This document shows, piece after piece, positions 1-9,274 of a stretch of 64,000 nucleotides of DNA (positions are counted from its first letter, which is position 1; the number at the start of each line of letters is the position of its first letter). Under the pieces are notes generated by a model that saw nothing but the letters and a program-made list of their open reading frames with translations, did not search any database and had not been told where the DNA came from. The stretch is from CAWJMN01 sp963844055 (GTDB taxonomy: Bacteria; Planctomycetota; Planctomycetia; Pirellulales; Pirellulaceae): NCBI GenBank assembly GCA_963844055.1, contig CAWJMN010000002.1, forward strand, positions 682,001 through 746,000, written 5' to 3'. The translations under genes were made by a program, and so were the position numbers.

Positions 1-1
1 G

Positions 2-1153
2 CGCACGGTTCAAGCGGTGAAGGCCGCCAAGTCCAAGATGGTCCCCGTGACCGTCGGCAGTGGCACCGGCCACGAAGACCGCATCATGGAGAACCGTCGC
101 CTCAAACTGAAAAGTGGTAAAGATGCCGATGTGCGTCACGCCTATTCTCTACCACCAGATGAAGAGGTCGTTGCCGTCGGGCCAGTCGACCCCGAGATTG
201 GCATCTTGCGCCTCAACAAAGAGAACGGAGAGACGCTGGCGGTAGTCTACAACTTTGCCTGCCATCCCATTCAAGGGGTTCCCGGCAACAAGAACACTGC
301 CGACCTTGTTGGCTACGCCTCCAAAGTGATTGAAGACAACCTTACCGAAGGCTCACTCGCCTTGTTCTTGCAAGGTTGTGGCGGCGACATCAACCCCGTG
401 ATGTACAAGGACGTCGAACATCCTCGCCATGCCGAACCCCTTGGCACCCTGCTAGGGCTCAGCACACTCAAAGGCTTACGCAGCATTCAAAACAGCAACA
501 ATCAACAGCTCAAAGTCGTCAATCGCACCATCGAGCTTCCCCGCCGCATGGATAATGCCCAGCGGATTGAAAAGCTGCAGGCCGACCAAGACCAACTACT
601 AAAGACCTTGGCTGGCACCAGCCTCAATCTAAAAACCTTTTTGCCACTCGTCGTCAAATACAATCTCTCGCAAGAGTTTCCTTCGTACTATTCCCATCGC
701 TACATGCACGACAAGGCACTTGGACGCGATGACTTTGAACAGATGGATGCCGAGAACCGTCGCAACTTGGCCGCTTACATCAAGAACATCCACACCATGG
801 AACAGCTCTCGCGTAATCAGGTCAACATGGCCCTCCTCAAAATGCATAAGGCCAAGAATGATGCGGCCGGCAAACGGACCATCGATGTCGAAGTTCAAGG
901 GATTCGCATCGGTGACTTTGTCTTGGCTACCTTCCCAGGCGAATTGACCGTACAGATTGGGCTCAACCTCAAGAAGGTCTCCCCTCACCCCCAAACCTTC
1001 ATCTCGGCCTATTCCAATGGCTACATCTATTACGCTCCCACGGCAGAGCAGATGCTTTCTGGCGAGGCGCAAGAAGATTGCGATTGCCTGTTGGCCCCCG
1101 AATGGCAAAAGATCTATGAAGAGGCGGCGCTTCAGGTACTTGGCGAACTATAA
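2..1153 (+). CDS. neutral/alkaline ceramidase-like protein, 3' part
   Basis: The reading frame is open to the left edge, so the 5' end is missing; the GTG at 17 is internal. The visible part carries the FACHP segment (about residues 85-90) and the QGCGGDINP segment (about 120-128). Both are typical of the N-terminal domain of neutral/alkaline non-lysosomal ceramidases, where they contribute zinc ligands and active-site residues. Planctomycetes have many such proteins, usually secreted, and their substrate need not be ceramide. The C-terminal third (GDFVLATFPGELTVQIG, then SNGYIYYAPT) also fits the family. It converges with the signalling operon at 1231. The family call is firm; the substrate is unknown. 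Confidence 0.8.
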   Translation, partial: RTVQAVKAAKSKMVPVTVGSGTGHEDRIMENRRLKLKSGKDADVRHAYSLPPDEEVVAVGPVDPEIGILRLNKENGETLAVVYNFACHPIQGVPGNKNTADLVGYASKVIEDNLTEGSLALFLQGCGGDINPVMYKDVEHPRHAEPLGTLLGLSTLKGLRSIQNSNNQQLKVVNRTIELPRRMDNAQRIEKLQADQDQLLKTLAGTSLNLKTFLPLVVKYNLSQEFPSYYSHRYMHDKALGRDDFEQMDAENRRNLAAYIKNIHTMEQLSRNQVNMALLKMHKAKNDAAGKRTIDVEVQGIRIGDFVLATFPGELTVQIGLNLKKVSPHPQTFISAYSNGYIYYAPTAEQMLSGEAQEDCDCLLAPEWQKIYEEAALQVLGEL

Positions 1154-1230
1154 CATTCCCAACTTCGCCAAAACCAATCGATACCTTATTGCGCAAGCCA
1201 GTCGAACAATTCAGTCCGCAAACGTACGGC

Positions 1231-1650
1231 CTATTTGCCATCAAATGGCAAGAGCGCCTTTTGAATGTCCGCTTGCTTGACCGGCTTATTCAGCAGGGCA
1301 ACAACTCCACACGATTGCCCTTCGGAAAGCAGGCCCGGCTCTTGGTGGGCCGAAATCAGAATGATCGGCACCTGGCGTTGATGAAAGATCTCTCGCGCCG
1401 CCGACAGGCCATCTAGCTCTGGCATTTTAACGTCGGTAATGATCAGGTCGGGCTTGCTTTGCGCACAGCAAGTTACCAGCTCTTGGCCATTTTGTGCCAC
1501 CGCAACAACCTCATGCCCCATGCGAATGAGCGCCCATCGCAAGTAGTCGCGCATGTCTTGCTCATCGTCAGCAATCGCGATTCGTAAGCGTTTAGCGGCT
1601 ACCATGGGTGGCTCTGCTGGCTTGGGCTCGGTGGGAAATAGGCTATCCAT
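1231..1650 (-). CDS. stand-alone response regulator receiver
   Basis: This is a 139-residue single receiver domain with no output domain. The acidic pair is at about residues 28-29 (ADDE), the phosphoacceptor is Asp73 in LIITDVKMP, and the conserved Lys is in LLNKPVKQ near the C-terminus. A longer frame runs back to 1863, but it overlaps the kinase gene at 1661; the ATG at 1650 starts 11 bases after that gene's stop, so I chose 1650. It is the last gene of a four-gene operon with the NtrC-type regulator, globin-coupled kinase and hybrid kinase. It may act as a phosphate sink or relay, which is inference. The N-terminal 20 residues are Pro-rich and not part of the receiver fold. Confidence 0.85.
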   Translation of the reverse strand: MDSLFPTEPKPAEPPMVAAKRLRIAIADDEQDMRDYLRWALIRMGHEVVAVAQNGQELVTCCAQSKPDLIITDVKMPELDGLSAAREIFHQRQVPIILISAHQEPGLLSEGQSCGVVALLNKPVKQADIQKALLPFDGK

Positions 1651-1660
1651 GTTTGCTAGC

Positions 1661-2746
1661 TCACATGGAAGGAAGGACGATAACGATTTCAGCGCCCGTT
1701 GCAGCAGCATCCCCCAAACCCATACTGCCACCGTGTGCTTCGACGATTCTTTGAGCAATCGCCATGCCCAAACCGGTACCCTGCGTCTTGGTGGTATAGA
1801 AGGGCTCGAAAATGCGCCTACGCTGTTCGGGGGAAAGACCAGGTCCGTTGTCCGATACAACAACGCGGATCGCCTCTCCTCCTTCTAGCATAGTTCGTGA
1901 ACAGGAAACCGTGATTTCCACGGCACCTTTGCAGGCAGAAAGTGCATTTTCTAGCAGGTTGCGGAAGACCTGAACCATCCGGAATCGGTCCACTCGGACG
2001 TCCGAATGGGCCTCCCCTCCGGTTTCGTAAAGGACGGCATCACGCCCTTCGCGCTGGGCCGCCAAATGATCCCAGGCTTCGTGCCACAAGTTAGAAAGTG
2101 TGCAAGTTGTGCGTTCTAGTAAGATCGGTGCGGCATATCCGCGCACTTCATCGAAAAGATGGTTCAGCTGATCCTGGGCCCGCTGAGCACGCTGAATGAG
2201 GTCTAGCGCGGTCGGGTTATCCCCCACTTCCATCTCTAACATTTCTAAACAGGCCTGACAGCGCTGTAGCGCATTGCGGCTTTCATGGGTTAGGCCAGTC
2301 ATCATCTGGCCTATCGCCGCTAGGCGTTCCGCCCGCACGGCCTTTTGCCTCGCATCCTTGAGCGTTGCAATCCGCTCAAACGTTTTGCGCAGCAAATCCG
2401 GGTTGAATGGCTTAAGCAGATAATCATCCACGCCATGTCGTAGTGCCGACATAACCCCATTAAGGTCAGCGTACGCAGTGATGATCACATAGGTGGCTCT
2501 TCCCGCTTGCAATTTAAACCGAGGAAGAAAATCCTCAGCGTTGCCATCGGGAAGCTTGCGATCCAGGATGACTACATCCCATTGATCTTCTTTAACGCGG
2601 CCTAGTCCTTCGGTAAGGGACTCCGCCGTAACGACTTGATAGTCGTCCATCTCCAACAGGTCGCACAGATTGGCACGAGTATCAGCATCATCCTCGACAA
2701 CAAGAATATGCAGCTTGCCCGTGCGTGGCAAAGTGGCGGTGCTCAT
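1661..2746 (-). CDS. receiver-histidine kinase hybrid
   Basis: This is a 361-residue cytoplasmic protein. Residues 11-125 form a receiver domain (acidic VVEDD at 16-20, phosphoacceptor Asp62 in VVILDRKLP, Lys in LLKPF). Next comes an H-box with His154 in GLTHESRN, then a C-terminal HATPase domain with N box ENAL, G1 box DNGPGL and G2 box GTGLGM. The receiver comes first, so another kinase, possibly the globin-coupled one next door, could control its activity. The start at 2746 is preferred over the longer frame (2836) because the upstream kinase gene ends at 2781. There are no membrane segments. Its output partner may be the downstream receiver (11-bp gap). The domain call is firm; the wiring is inference. 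Confidence 0.85.
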   Translation of the reverse strand: MSTATLPRTGKLHILVVEDDADTRANLCDLLEMDDYQVVTAESLTEGLGRVKEDQWDVVILDRKLPDGNAEDFLPRFKLQAGRATYVIITAYADLNGVMSALRHGVDDYLLKPFNPDLLRKTFERIATLKDARQKAVRAERLAAIGQMMTGLTHESRNALQRCQACLEMLEMEVGDNPTALDLIQRAQRAQDQLNHLFDEVRGYAAPILLERTTCTLSNLWHEAWDHLAAQREGRDAVLYETGGEAHSDVRVDRFRMVQVFRNLLENALSACKGAVEITVSCSRTMLEGGEAIRVVVSDNGPGLSPEQRRRIFEPFYTTKTQGTGLGMAIAQRIVEAHGGSMGLGDAAATGAEIVIVLPSM

Positions 2747-2780
2747 ATTGGGAACCAATCGTGACTTGGGCACAAAGAGG

Positions 2781-3947
2781 CTAACGATTGTCGGCCGGCA
2801 ATCGTATCGTAAAACGAGTCCCTTCTCCAGGGACACTCGTTACGCCGATAACGCCATGGTGATTTTCCACGATCGAACGACAAATCGCTAGTCCCAACCC
2901 AAGCCCACGAGCTTTATCCGAGTGAAATGGCTCAAAAACCTTATGGATTTGGTCCGAACCAATCCCCACACCGCTGTCCTCTACGCTCAAAACGACCCCA
3001 TTTTCGTCGCGAACCCCGGTTAGCCGCAATTCGCCCCCATGGGGCATTGCATCTATGGCATTGCGGATCAAATTCCCTAAGACGACCAGCAATTGATTGC
3101 GGTCCCCCATCACACGCAGCCCCTCCGGCTCACAGGAAACCGAGGTAATCGCTCGCTTAGAAATCTCTTGATTAACAAGCGACTGTTCGAGCAGTGATTG
3201 CACGGGAATTGGCACAAGCTCCGGCAAAGGCAGCTTGGCAAAATCGTACATGGCACTAACCACCGACTCCGCCACAGATACCTGCCGCTGAATTCTCTCT
3301 AAGTGCTGAAGCTGCTTTTCAGCCGTTGGGTTTTTGGCATTTTGCAAGAAGTAAACCGATGTCTGAATAACATTCAGCGGATTACGCATCTCGTGGGCGA
3401 TGCCAGCCGCCATCTGCCCCAGGGCAACCAGCCGATCGATTCGCCTTTGCTGCTGAACATGGGCATGTTGATACGCATCTTCGATGATCGCCAAATCCAG
3501 GTCGATCAACCGCAAAAGCGATCCAATACACGGCACCAACAGCTCCGGCTTGTCATCCCAGGTGTCGCCGATCACCTGCAACATCCCTTGTCGCAGTCGC
3601 CCCAGGGCCGCATTGGTATAAACCTGATCCAGACCAATTTCGACGTGCCGCAAACCGACTTGCCACCGCCTTTGAACATAGGCCGCGTCGTACGGACCGG
3701 TCAGCAACTGGTCCATCCAGCTTCGCAAAGTCCCCTTCAAACGATTGACCTGTGCCTCACCTCCGGTGATCACTTTGCGCACCATCGGATGGCGTTCAAT
3801 CTCGGCATAGAAATCGTCGATGAGTGCCCCGATGCGCGGCGCTATCAACCGGCGAATTACCTGAAGGCGAGTAGCATCGTCAGCGGTCCAACCGACGTAA
3901 CGCTGCAATCCCTGGTAACGGTCGTAAAGCTCTTGAGTATTCACCAC
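2781..3947 (-). CDS. globin-coupled sensor histidine kinase
   Basis: This is a 388-residue soluble kinase. Residues 1-165 match the protoglobin/globin-coupled-sensor fold: TADDATRLQVI, a conserved Trp in LRSWMDQLLTGPY, and the proximal haem ligand His101 in GLRHVEIGLDQVY, the family signature around the F helix. Then come an H-box with His185 in GIAHEMRNPLN, the N box NLIRNAIDAMP, G1 DSGVGIG and G2 GLGLGLA. In known globin-coupled sensors the haem binds O2, NO or CO. Lying 2 kb from a cbb3 oxidase operon, this protein is a good candidate for the O2 or NO sensor that controls it (inference). It is co-directional with the NtrC-type gene (68 bp upstream) and the hybrid kinase (34 bp downstream). 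Confidence 0.88.
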   Translation of the reverse strand: MVNTQELYDRYQGLQRYVGWTADDATRLQVIRRLIAPRIGALIDDFYAEIERHPMVRKVITGGEAQVNRLKGTLRSWMDQLLTGPYDAAYVQRRWQVGLRHVEIGLDQVYTNAALGRLRQGMLQVIGDTWDDKPELLVPCIGSLLRLIDLDLAIIEDAYQHAHVQQQRRIDRLVALGQMAAGIAHEMRNPLNVIQTSVYFLQNAKNPTAEKQLQHLERIQRQVSVAESVVSAMYDFAKLPLPELVPIPVQSLLEQSLVNQEISKRAITSVSCEPEGLRVMGDRNQLLVVLGNLIRNAIDAMPHGGELRLTGVRDENGVVLSVEDSGVGIGSDQIHKVFEPFHSDKARGLGLGLAICRSIVENHHGVIGVTSVPGEGTRFTIRLPADNR

Positions 3948-4015
3948 AATCCACTGGGCTTACACCCGACTAACGAGAACAAGACACAACTTCTATCTAT
4001 CTAATCGTGGAAACG

Positions 4016-5389
4016 TTAGAGAGGCGACTTCTGATTTTCGAACTCCGCGTCTTGAATCTGAAACTTCTCTAGCAGCCGATAGAGCTTGCGCCGTTCAATC
4101 CCCAGCGTCTTGGCAGCGTGGCTCTTATTCCCGGCAACCCGCTTGAGCACATCCACAATCTTTGAACGCTGCAAGCTATCCAAATCGTCCGGAATCCGTT
4201 CTGTGGGCTTCGCCACCCCATCATTGGGAGTCGCTTCGATCACTTCACGAGGCAAGTCGTTCAAATGAATCAAATGGTCATTCGCCATGATTTTCGCTCG
4301 ATCCATCACATTGATTAACTGCCGCACATTTCCTGGCCAGTGATAAACCTGCATCTGCTTGATGGCCGCAGGATCCATCTCCCAGCCCGGCCCAAGGAAG
4401 TGATTGATTAACAACGGCACATCCCCCATCCGCTTGCGCAGCGGCGGAAGCTCTAGCGACATGACGTTGATCCGGTAATACAGATCTTCGCGAAACCGCC
4501 CTGCCGCTACCTCTTGTGCCATGTTGCGATTCGTCGCCGCCAAAATGCGAACGTCCACGCGTCGCTCTTTGATCGAACCAATCCGCCGCATCGAGCCATC
4601 TTCCAAAACTCGCAGCAACTTCGCTTGCAGCGAACCTGGCATCTCTCCGATTTCATCGATGAACAGCGTTCCACCATCGGCCACTTCAAACAGCCCCTGC
4701 TTGGTGCCGATAGCGCCCGTGAACGAGCCCTTTTCGTGACCAAACAGTTCGCTTTCTAGCAACGCTTCGGGCAATGCTGCGCAGTTGATCACCACCATCG
4801 GCTTGTTAGCGCGATGACTGCTGCTATGTAGCGCCTGGGCAACCAGCTCTTTGCCCGTACCACTTTCCCCTTGAATGAGGATCGCCTTATCGCTTGGCCC
4901 TGCACGCTCAATCAGGCGAAACACTTCTTGGATTGCCGGAGAATTGCCGACCATTCGCGGCGCAGGATTGCCACGTGCCAAGATCGCCTTGAGCTGCTGA
5001 TTCTCTTTGGCCAGTTGACGATGCAAAAAGGCCTTCTCGATCAGTGCTTCCAAGTCGCGCAGTGGAAACGGCTTTACCAGATAGTCAAACGCCCCAGCCT
5101 TCATCGCCGCGACAGCCGTTTCTACGGTGGCTTGCCCCGTCAGGATCAGTACCTCACACTCGGAGTTGCCAGCCTTCATTTTCTGAAGGAGCTCGAGCCC
5201 GGTCGTATCGGGGAGCATCATGTCGAGGACAGCCACGTCAAATTCGCGGCGCTGCAAAAGCTCCAGCGCCTGCTCACCCAGCGTGACCCCTTCCACACAA
5301 TGGCCGCGCTGCTGAAACCGCTTGACCAGCAGTTCGCGCAGCTCCGCATCATCATCAACAAACAGTAGGTCGATGCGGTCAAGTTCCAT
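4016..5389 (-). CDS. NtrC-family sigma54-dependent response regulator
   Basis: This 457-residue protein has the complete three-domain layout. The receiver (1-120) has acidic DDD at 12-14 and phosphoacceptor Asp56. The AAA+ domain (about 145-375) has Walker A GESGTGKE at 174-181, the sigma54-contacting loop GSFTGA at 221-226, Walker B TLFIDE at 241-246, and an arginine-finger region. The C-terminal Fis-type helix-turn-helix includes SHAAKTLGIERRKLYRLLEKF. It is the first gene of the minus-strand signalling operon. It should activate sigma54 promoters when phosphorylated, most simply by the globin-coupled kinase encoded next. Its targets are unknown; the neighbouring oxidase operon and the divergent DUF4405 gene are the obvious candidates. 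Confidence 0.92.
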   Translation of the reverse strand: MELDRIDLLFVDDDAELRELLVKRFQQRGHCVEGVTLGEQALELLQRREFDVAVLDMMLPDTTGLELLQKMKAGNSECEVLILTGQATVETAVAAMKAGAFDYLVKPFPLRDLEALIEKAFLHRQLAKENQQLKAILARGNPAPRMVGNSPAIQEVFRLIERAGPSDKAILIQGESGTGKELVAQALHSSSHRANKPMVVINCAALPEALLESELFGHEKGSFTGAIGTKQGLFEVADGGTLFIDEIGEMPGSLQAKLLRVLEDGSMRRIGSIKERRVDVRILAATNRNMAQEVAAGRFREDLYYRINVMSLELPPLRKRMGDVPLLINHFLGPGWEMDPAAIKQMQVYHWPGNVRQLINVMDRAKIMANDHLIHLNDLPREVIEATPNDGVAKPTERIPDDLDSLQRSKIVDVLKRVAGNKSHAAKTLGIERRKLYRLLEKFQIQDAEFENQKSPL

Positions 5390-5657
5390 AAACTAAACTT
5401 TCAAGCAAAATCTTCGGTGTTTTAAGTGAGGCCCCGCCTCGTCCGTCTATTTCATGCAATCGCATGAAAAACTCGCTTTCAGCGGCTTAACGCCAAAACC
5501 TGCGAGACTTTCGCTGCGACTTTCTAGTTAACTTCAGTTCTTTCGATGTTCGTCCGGCCGAAGTCCATTTGCGGCCTTCACCCTGCATGGAGCACTTGGC
5601 ATCCCGCTTCCCCAAGTAGTAGACTGTTTACTTCCTTTTCTGCCACTCGGTACCGTT

Positions 5658-6041
5658 ATGTCACGCGCTCAACTCAATTTCCTGCTCGACACGTTGCTGC
5701 TAATTCTCTTCATGCTGCTCGCTTGGTGTAGCACGATTGTTCGTTTCGTCTTCCCTTCAGGCCCCATGGCTGCTGGCTGGACCCTCTGGAGCAAGGACTA
5801 CGTCGCCTGGTCGACCTTCCAATACAACTTAATCTGTGTTCTCGCCTTTGGCATCTTGATTCACATTATGCTGCATTGGAATTGGGTCTGCGGAATTGTC
5901 TCCAACTCACTTTCTCGCAATCGCAAGGTTCCCATTGATGATGGGACCAAAACGATCTACGGCGTGGGCCTGCTGATCGCCGTTCTTCTGATCATTGGGT
6001 TTGGCGTTGCCGCCGCCGCCCTGATGATCAAAGGGGACTAA
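5658..6041 (+). CDS. DUF4405 membrane protein
   Basis: This 127-residue protein has three hydrophobic segments (about 8-30, 55-75 and 98-122). It begins LDTLLLILFMLLAW, typical of DUF4405 proteins, and carries a His cluster (HIMLHWNW at about 70-77), which in related small membrane proteins can ligate haem b. It lies alone between two minus-strand operons, divergent from the NtrC-type regulator (268 bp of shared upstream DNA) and convergent with the TauE/SafE gene. The position suggests a redox or respiratory link, but no function can be read from the sequence. Confidence 0.75.
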   Translation: MSRAQLNFLLDTLLLILFMLLAWCSTIVRFVFPSGPMAAGWTLWSKDYVAWSTFQYNLICVLAFGILIHIMLHWNWVCGIVSNSLSRNRKVPIDDGTKTIYGVGLLIAVLLIIGFGVAAAALMIKGD

Positions 6042-6087
6042 TCTGCAGGCGGGATGAAACCATCCTCACCTCCACCCAAGTACACTG

Positions 6088-6789
6088 CTACATCTTACAG
6101 AATGGGCACCCTCCTGCTTGGGTCCATGGCTCCACAAAAAACACCACGCCTCGTACGACGGAAACCACGCCCGTAAGCACTAGGCTCCACGCGGCCACCT
6201 GATTTAAATGGCGTCGCATCGCAAAACTCAGCATTCCGCCCCCCAGGCCCGTCGCCAACATAATCGGCGCCGTCCCTAGGCCAAACACGGCCATCGTCCC
6301 TGCCCCAGCCAACACATCTCGTGTGCTGGCCGCCAGGGTCAGCATGCCGTACAGCAATCCACATGGCAAAAGTCCCGTAAAGACTCCCGCCAAAAAGACG
6401 CTCCGCCGCGAGGGATCGGTTAAGAACGAGGCAAACAGGCCGCTGGAAAGGCAGCCCCCTTTGCCCGTCACCACATGCTTACTCTTCCAAATACCTGTCG
6501 AAACAAGGCCTTGGTAAACCAAGAACAGCCCCGCCCCTGTCGCAAGTAGCGCCGGCAGATTCATCATCGAGGGAACCGACTCTTGCAAGGTCTTGCCGGC
6601 AAAGCCACACACGACCCCTAAAATGCAGTACGTAAACACGCGACCGGCCGTATAGAGCGTTTGCCGCAGCAAATTCCCTCCCACGCTGCGTGAACCACTG
6701 CCAATCATCAGCGCGAACGGCCCGCACATCCCCACGCAGTGCGAGGAGCCCAAGGCACCAGCCATGAATAGCAAAGGAAGTTCAATCAT
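6088..6789 (-). CDS. TauE/SafE (UreH-like) family membrane protein
   Basis: This 233-residue polytopic protein begins with SSHCVGMCGPFALMIG, the conserved N-terminal motif of the SafE/UreH-like transporter family, and has about six membrane segments. A second family motif, GLLPCGLLYGML, lies in the middle (about 140-151). Proteins of this type commonly sit beside the copper ATPase CcoI in cbb3 oxidase clusters and are thought to help deliver or handle copper or redox cofactors for oxidase assembly. Here it is the last gene of the oxidase operon, 57 bp after the ATPase. A CcoS-type small gene, often found at this spot, is not present: the gap is too short. Confidence 0.85.
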   Translation of the reverse strand: MIELPLLFMAGALGSSHCVGMCGPFALMIGSGSRSVGGNLLRQTLYTAGRVFTYCILGVVCGFAGKTLQESVPSMMNLPALLATGAGLFLVYQGLVSTGIWKSKHVVTGKGGCLSSGLFASFLTDPSRRSVFLAGVFTGLLPCGLLYGMLTLAASTRDVLAGAGTMAVFGLGTAPIMLATGLGGGMLSFAMRRHLNQVAAWSLVLTGVVSVVRGVVFFVEPWTQAGGCPFCKM

Positions 6790-6846
6790 GAGTTAACCAC
6801 ATCCGCAGTCATCGCTTCCGGTTCGTCGCGACTGACACTTTGATCT

Positions 6847-9036
6847 TCATCGCCCGCTGAGCGAATCCGGCCCCACCTTCGCCGGCGGATCGTCCGAACC
6901 ATTGGCCAACTGCAACGAGTTCGTCACCACGAGCACGCTACTGGCAACCATCGCCACAGCGGCAAAGATCGGGTTGAGTCCCCCTGTCGCTGCGATGCCA
7001 ATTCCCACCACGTTATACAAAAAGGCCCATGCCAAGTTCCAGCGAATGGTCCGCACGGTCTTCTGAGAGAGCTGCATCAGCCAAGCAACCCCCAACAGAT
7101 CGTCGCGCATCAAGCAGACAGCGGCCGTCTCTCGTGAAATGTCGGTGCCACTGGCTAGAGAGATTCCAATATCGGCCGCAGCCAAGGCGGGGGCATCATT
7201 AATCCCATCACCCACCATCACGACCACTTTACCATCCTGCCGAAACGAGCGGACGACTTCCAGCTTCTCTTCAGGAAGAAGTTCGCCACGCACCTCAATG
7301 CCTAGCCGTCCTCCTAGATGGTTCGCGCGCACTTTTCGGTCGCCCGACAACAGCATGCATTGCAGGCCCAATTGCTGCAACTCTTGGATTGCCTGCTGAG
7401 CCTCGGGACGCAGTTCATCTTGCAACAAGAATGCCCCACGCACTTTCCCAGCCCAAGCCACATACGTCACACTAAAGGCAGCCTCATCCTCGATGGCCTG
7501 CGTTAGCTCGTCGTTCACTTGTCCCATCTCTTGCATCATCCGGCCCGAGCCCAAATAGACCGGCCCCGCTATCCCATCGGCATAACCCATCATGCCACGG
7601 CCAGTGACAGACTTTCCATCACGTAGCGGCACCGTTGCCACAATCCCCTCTTCTTCCAAGAGGTAATTGGCAATCGCCTTGGAAAACGGATGCGAAGAAG
7701 CGTTAGTAAGCGCCGATGCGATGGCTGCTACCTCGGCAGGTGACTCCCCCGATGCAAGGCGAAACGCTGCAACCGAGGCCTTCCCCGAAGTAAGCGTCCC
7801 CGTCTTATCAAAGCAAACAACATTGGCCTTTACCAGTCGCGAGAGTGCATCCCCCTCGCGCACAAGGACATGCCGACGTGCCGCTCTTCCTAGCGCTGCC
7901 CAAATGGCCATCGGCGTTGCCAGTCCGAGCGCACAAGGGCACGATATCACCACTACCGCCAGCGCCGCCAAAATCCCTTGCTGCAAGCCGGCTCGGTTCC
8001 AGTGCACCATAAAGGTGCCAACGGCGACGAGCGTCACCAGGGGCAAAAACCAGCTAGAAAGCCAGTCTGCCAATCGCTGATAAACTTCCTTCGCCGCACT
8101 GGCACTGGTCACCGCCGCGATGATTCGCTGGAGCGTTCCCCCTTCGGCCGTCGACGTCGCTTCGATGACAAGATCGCCGTCCAAATTGAGTGTGCCACTA
8201 TAGACGCTATCCCCCGGCCCCTTCGCAGCCGGAACCGCTTCCCCCGTGACCGCTTGCTCATCGATCTCGGCGTAGCTTCGCTGAATGATCCCATCCACAG
8301 GAATGCGTTCGCCCGGAAGCACACGCAAAACCTCGCCAGTATTTACTTCCCCACGGGGAACCGTTACTTCTTCCCCTTGGCGAATGACGCGAACCTGCTC
8401 GGGCAGGAACTTTTCGAGGGCCCGCAAGGCCTGGGTCGTTTGCAACTTGCCGGCCGCTTCTAACCAGCGTCCTAGTGTCACAATCACCAGCACCATACAG
8501 CAGACTTCAAAGTAAACATGCCCTTCATTTTGAAAGACCGAATACAACGAGTAGGCATAAGCCGCCACCACACCAACGACTAGCAGCAAGCTCATCGACA
8601 TCCGACGCTGCTTGAGGGCATCCCAGGCGTCTGCGATTAGGGGCATTCCCAGAAGCAGTATGACCGGCGTGGTAAACAATAGGCAGACGTATCGGCCCAG
8701 GTCATAGAAGAGTGCTTGGCCCGGCTCATTGGATTGCTCAGGCTGCGACCAAAGATACATCGTGAACGCCATAACGTTCATCGTGAAGAATACCGACCAC
8801 CCCAAGCTGGTCATCATCCAGCGTGCCTGCGCTACATCACCGCCGCTTTGGGTGATCGATGCCGCAAAACGGCAGCCATAACAGCAGTACTGGACTTCGT
8901 CCGCAGCCTGGGTGACATGCTTTAGTTCAATTGCGGCCGATGGCCCCGAGTCTGAAACTGCACTACCGACAAGATCCGCCCCCAAAGGAAGACCGCAGTA
9001 ATCACAGTGAGCAGCAGACTTTGGCGCAGCATTCAC
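6847..9036 (-). CDS. ccoI: copper-transporting P1B-type ATPase, CcoI/FixI-like
   Basis: This is a 729-residue heavy-metal P-type ATPase. Near the N-terminus are two Cys clusters, CDYC (11-14) and YCCYGC (about 50), then membrane segments. The actuator motif is TGEAVP, the metal-channel motif is SCPCALGLATP, the phosphorylation site is CFDKTGTLTSG, and the hinge is VGDGINDAPAL. CcoI-type ATPases supply copper for the CuB centre of cbb3 oxidases, and the gene lies in that operon. The frame extends to 9108, but I place the start at the GTG at 9036, whose GTGA overlaps the stop of the upstream small gene. This is a standard translational-coupling overlap and puts the first Cys motif just inside the N-terminus. 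Confidence 0.9.
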   Translation of the reverse strand: MNAAPKSAAHCDYCGLPLGADLVGSAVSDSGPSAAIELKHVTQAADEVQYCCYGCRFAASITQSGGDVAQARWMMTSLGWSVFFTMNVMAFTMYLWSQPEQSNEPGQALFYDLGRYVCLLFTTPVILLLGMPLIADAWDALKQRRMSMSLLLVVGVVAAYAYSLYSVFQNEGHVYFEVCCMVLVIVTLGRWLEAAGKLQTTQALRALEKFLPEQVRVIRQGEEVTVPRGEVNTGEVLRVLPGERIPVDGIIQRSYAEIDEQAVTGEAVPAAKGPGDSVYSGTLNLDGDLVIEATSTAEGGTLQRIIAAVTSASAAKEVYQRLADWLSSWFLPLVTLVAVGTFMVHWNRAGLQQGILAALAVVVISCPCALGLATPMAIWAALGRAARRHVLVREGDALSRLVKANVVCFDKTGTLTSGKASVAAFRLASGESPAEVAAIASALTNASSHPFSKAIANYLLEEEGIVATVPLRDGKSVTGRGMMGYADGIAGPVYLGSGRMMQEMGQVNDELTQAIEDEAAFSVTYVAWAGKVRGAFLLQDELRPEAQQAIQELQQLGLQCMLLSGDRKVRANHLGGRLGIEVRGELLPEEKLEVVRSFRQDGKVVVMVGDGINDAPALAAADIGISLASGTDISRETAAVCLMRDDLLGVAWLMQLSQKTVRTIRWNLAWAFLYNVVGIGIAATGGLNPIFAAVAMVASSVLVVTNSLQLANGSDDPPAKVGPDSLSGR

Positions 9037-9209
9037 GGCTTGTTCAGAAACTCCGTCTGCAGGGCAGGAAACAGGTAGCGGATCGTATACGCAACCGTAA
9101 AGATCCAAAAGCCAATCCAGATGGCACGAACGTACCAGGGAATCTCATTTCCCTCGTAATCATGATGCTGATTTTCAATCTCGGCGGGCAGGTCTTCGAT
9201 CGGAGGCAT
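9033..9209 (-). CDS. short CcoP/CcoQ-like membrane anchor without haem
   Basis: This 58-residue protein has one membrane helix (about 26-47). The segment before it, HHDYEGNEIPWYVRAIWIG, resembles the start of CcoP, where a HxYDGI-like stretch precedes the anchor helix. There is no CxxCH motif, so it corresponds to CcoP without its cytochrome domains, or to CcoQ. The ATG at 9209 has AAAGG seven bases upstream; in-frame ATGs at 9224 and 9227 are alternatives. It sits between a small membrane gene and ccoI, with a 4-base stop/start overlap into ccoI. The role, anchoring or stabilising the oxidase, is inferred from position and similarity of layout. Confidence 0.7.
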   Translation of the reverse strand: MPPIEDLPAEIENQHHDYEGNEIPWYVRAIWIGFWIFTVAYTIRYLFPALQTEFLNKP

Positions 9210-9274
9210 AGGAGAACCTTTCATCATTTCCTAGCGGGTGGCTTCAGCAAGTGACCATTCTTTCATGGCACACA

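Noticed and set aside
629..1108. 159-residue minus-strand frame opposite the ceramidase-like gene
   Set aside because: The plus-strand frame has clear family motifs; the antisense frame has none.
5598..5615. Possible sigma54 promoter (TTGGCATCCCGCTTCC) before the DUF4405 gene
   Set aside because: The -24 GG is present but the -12 GC is replaced by CC; with an NtrC gene next door it is tempting, but the match is too weak.
6790..6846. Space where a CcoS gene is often found
   Set aside because: Only 57 bases; the longest frame starting here is about 13 codons, so no CcoS is called.
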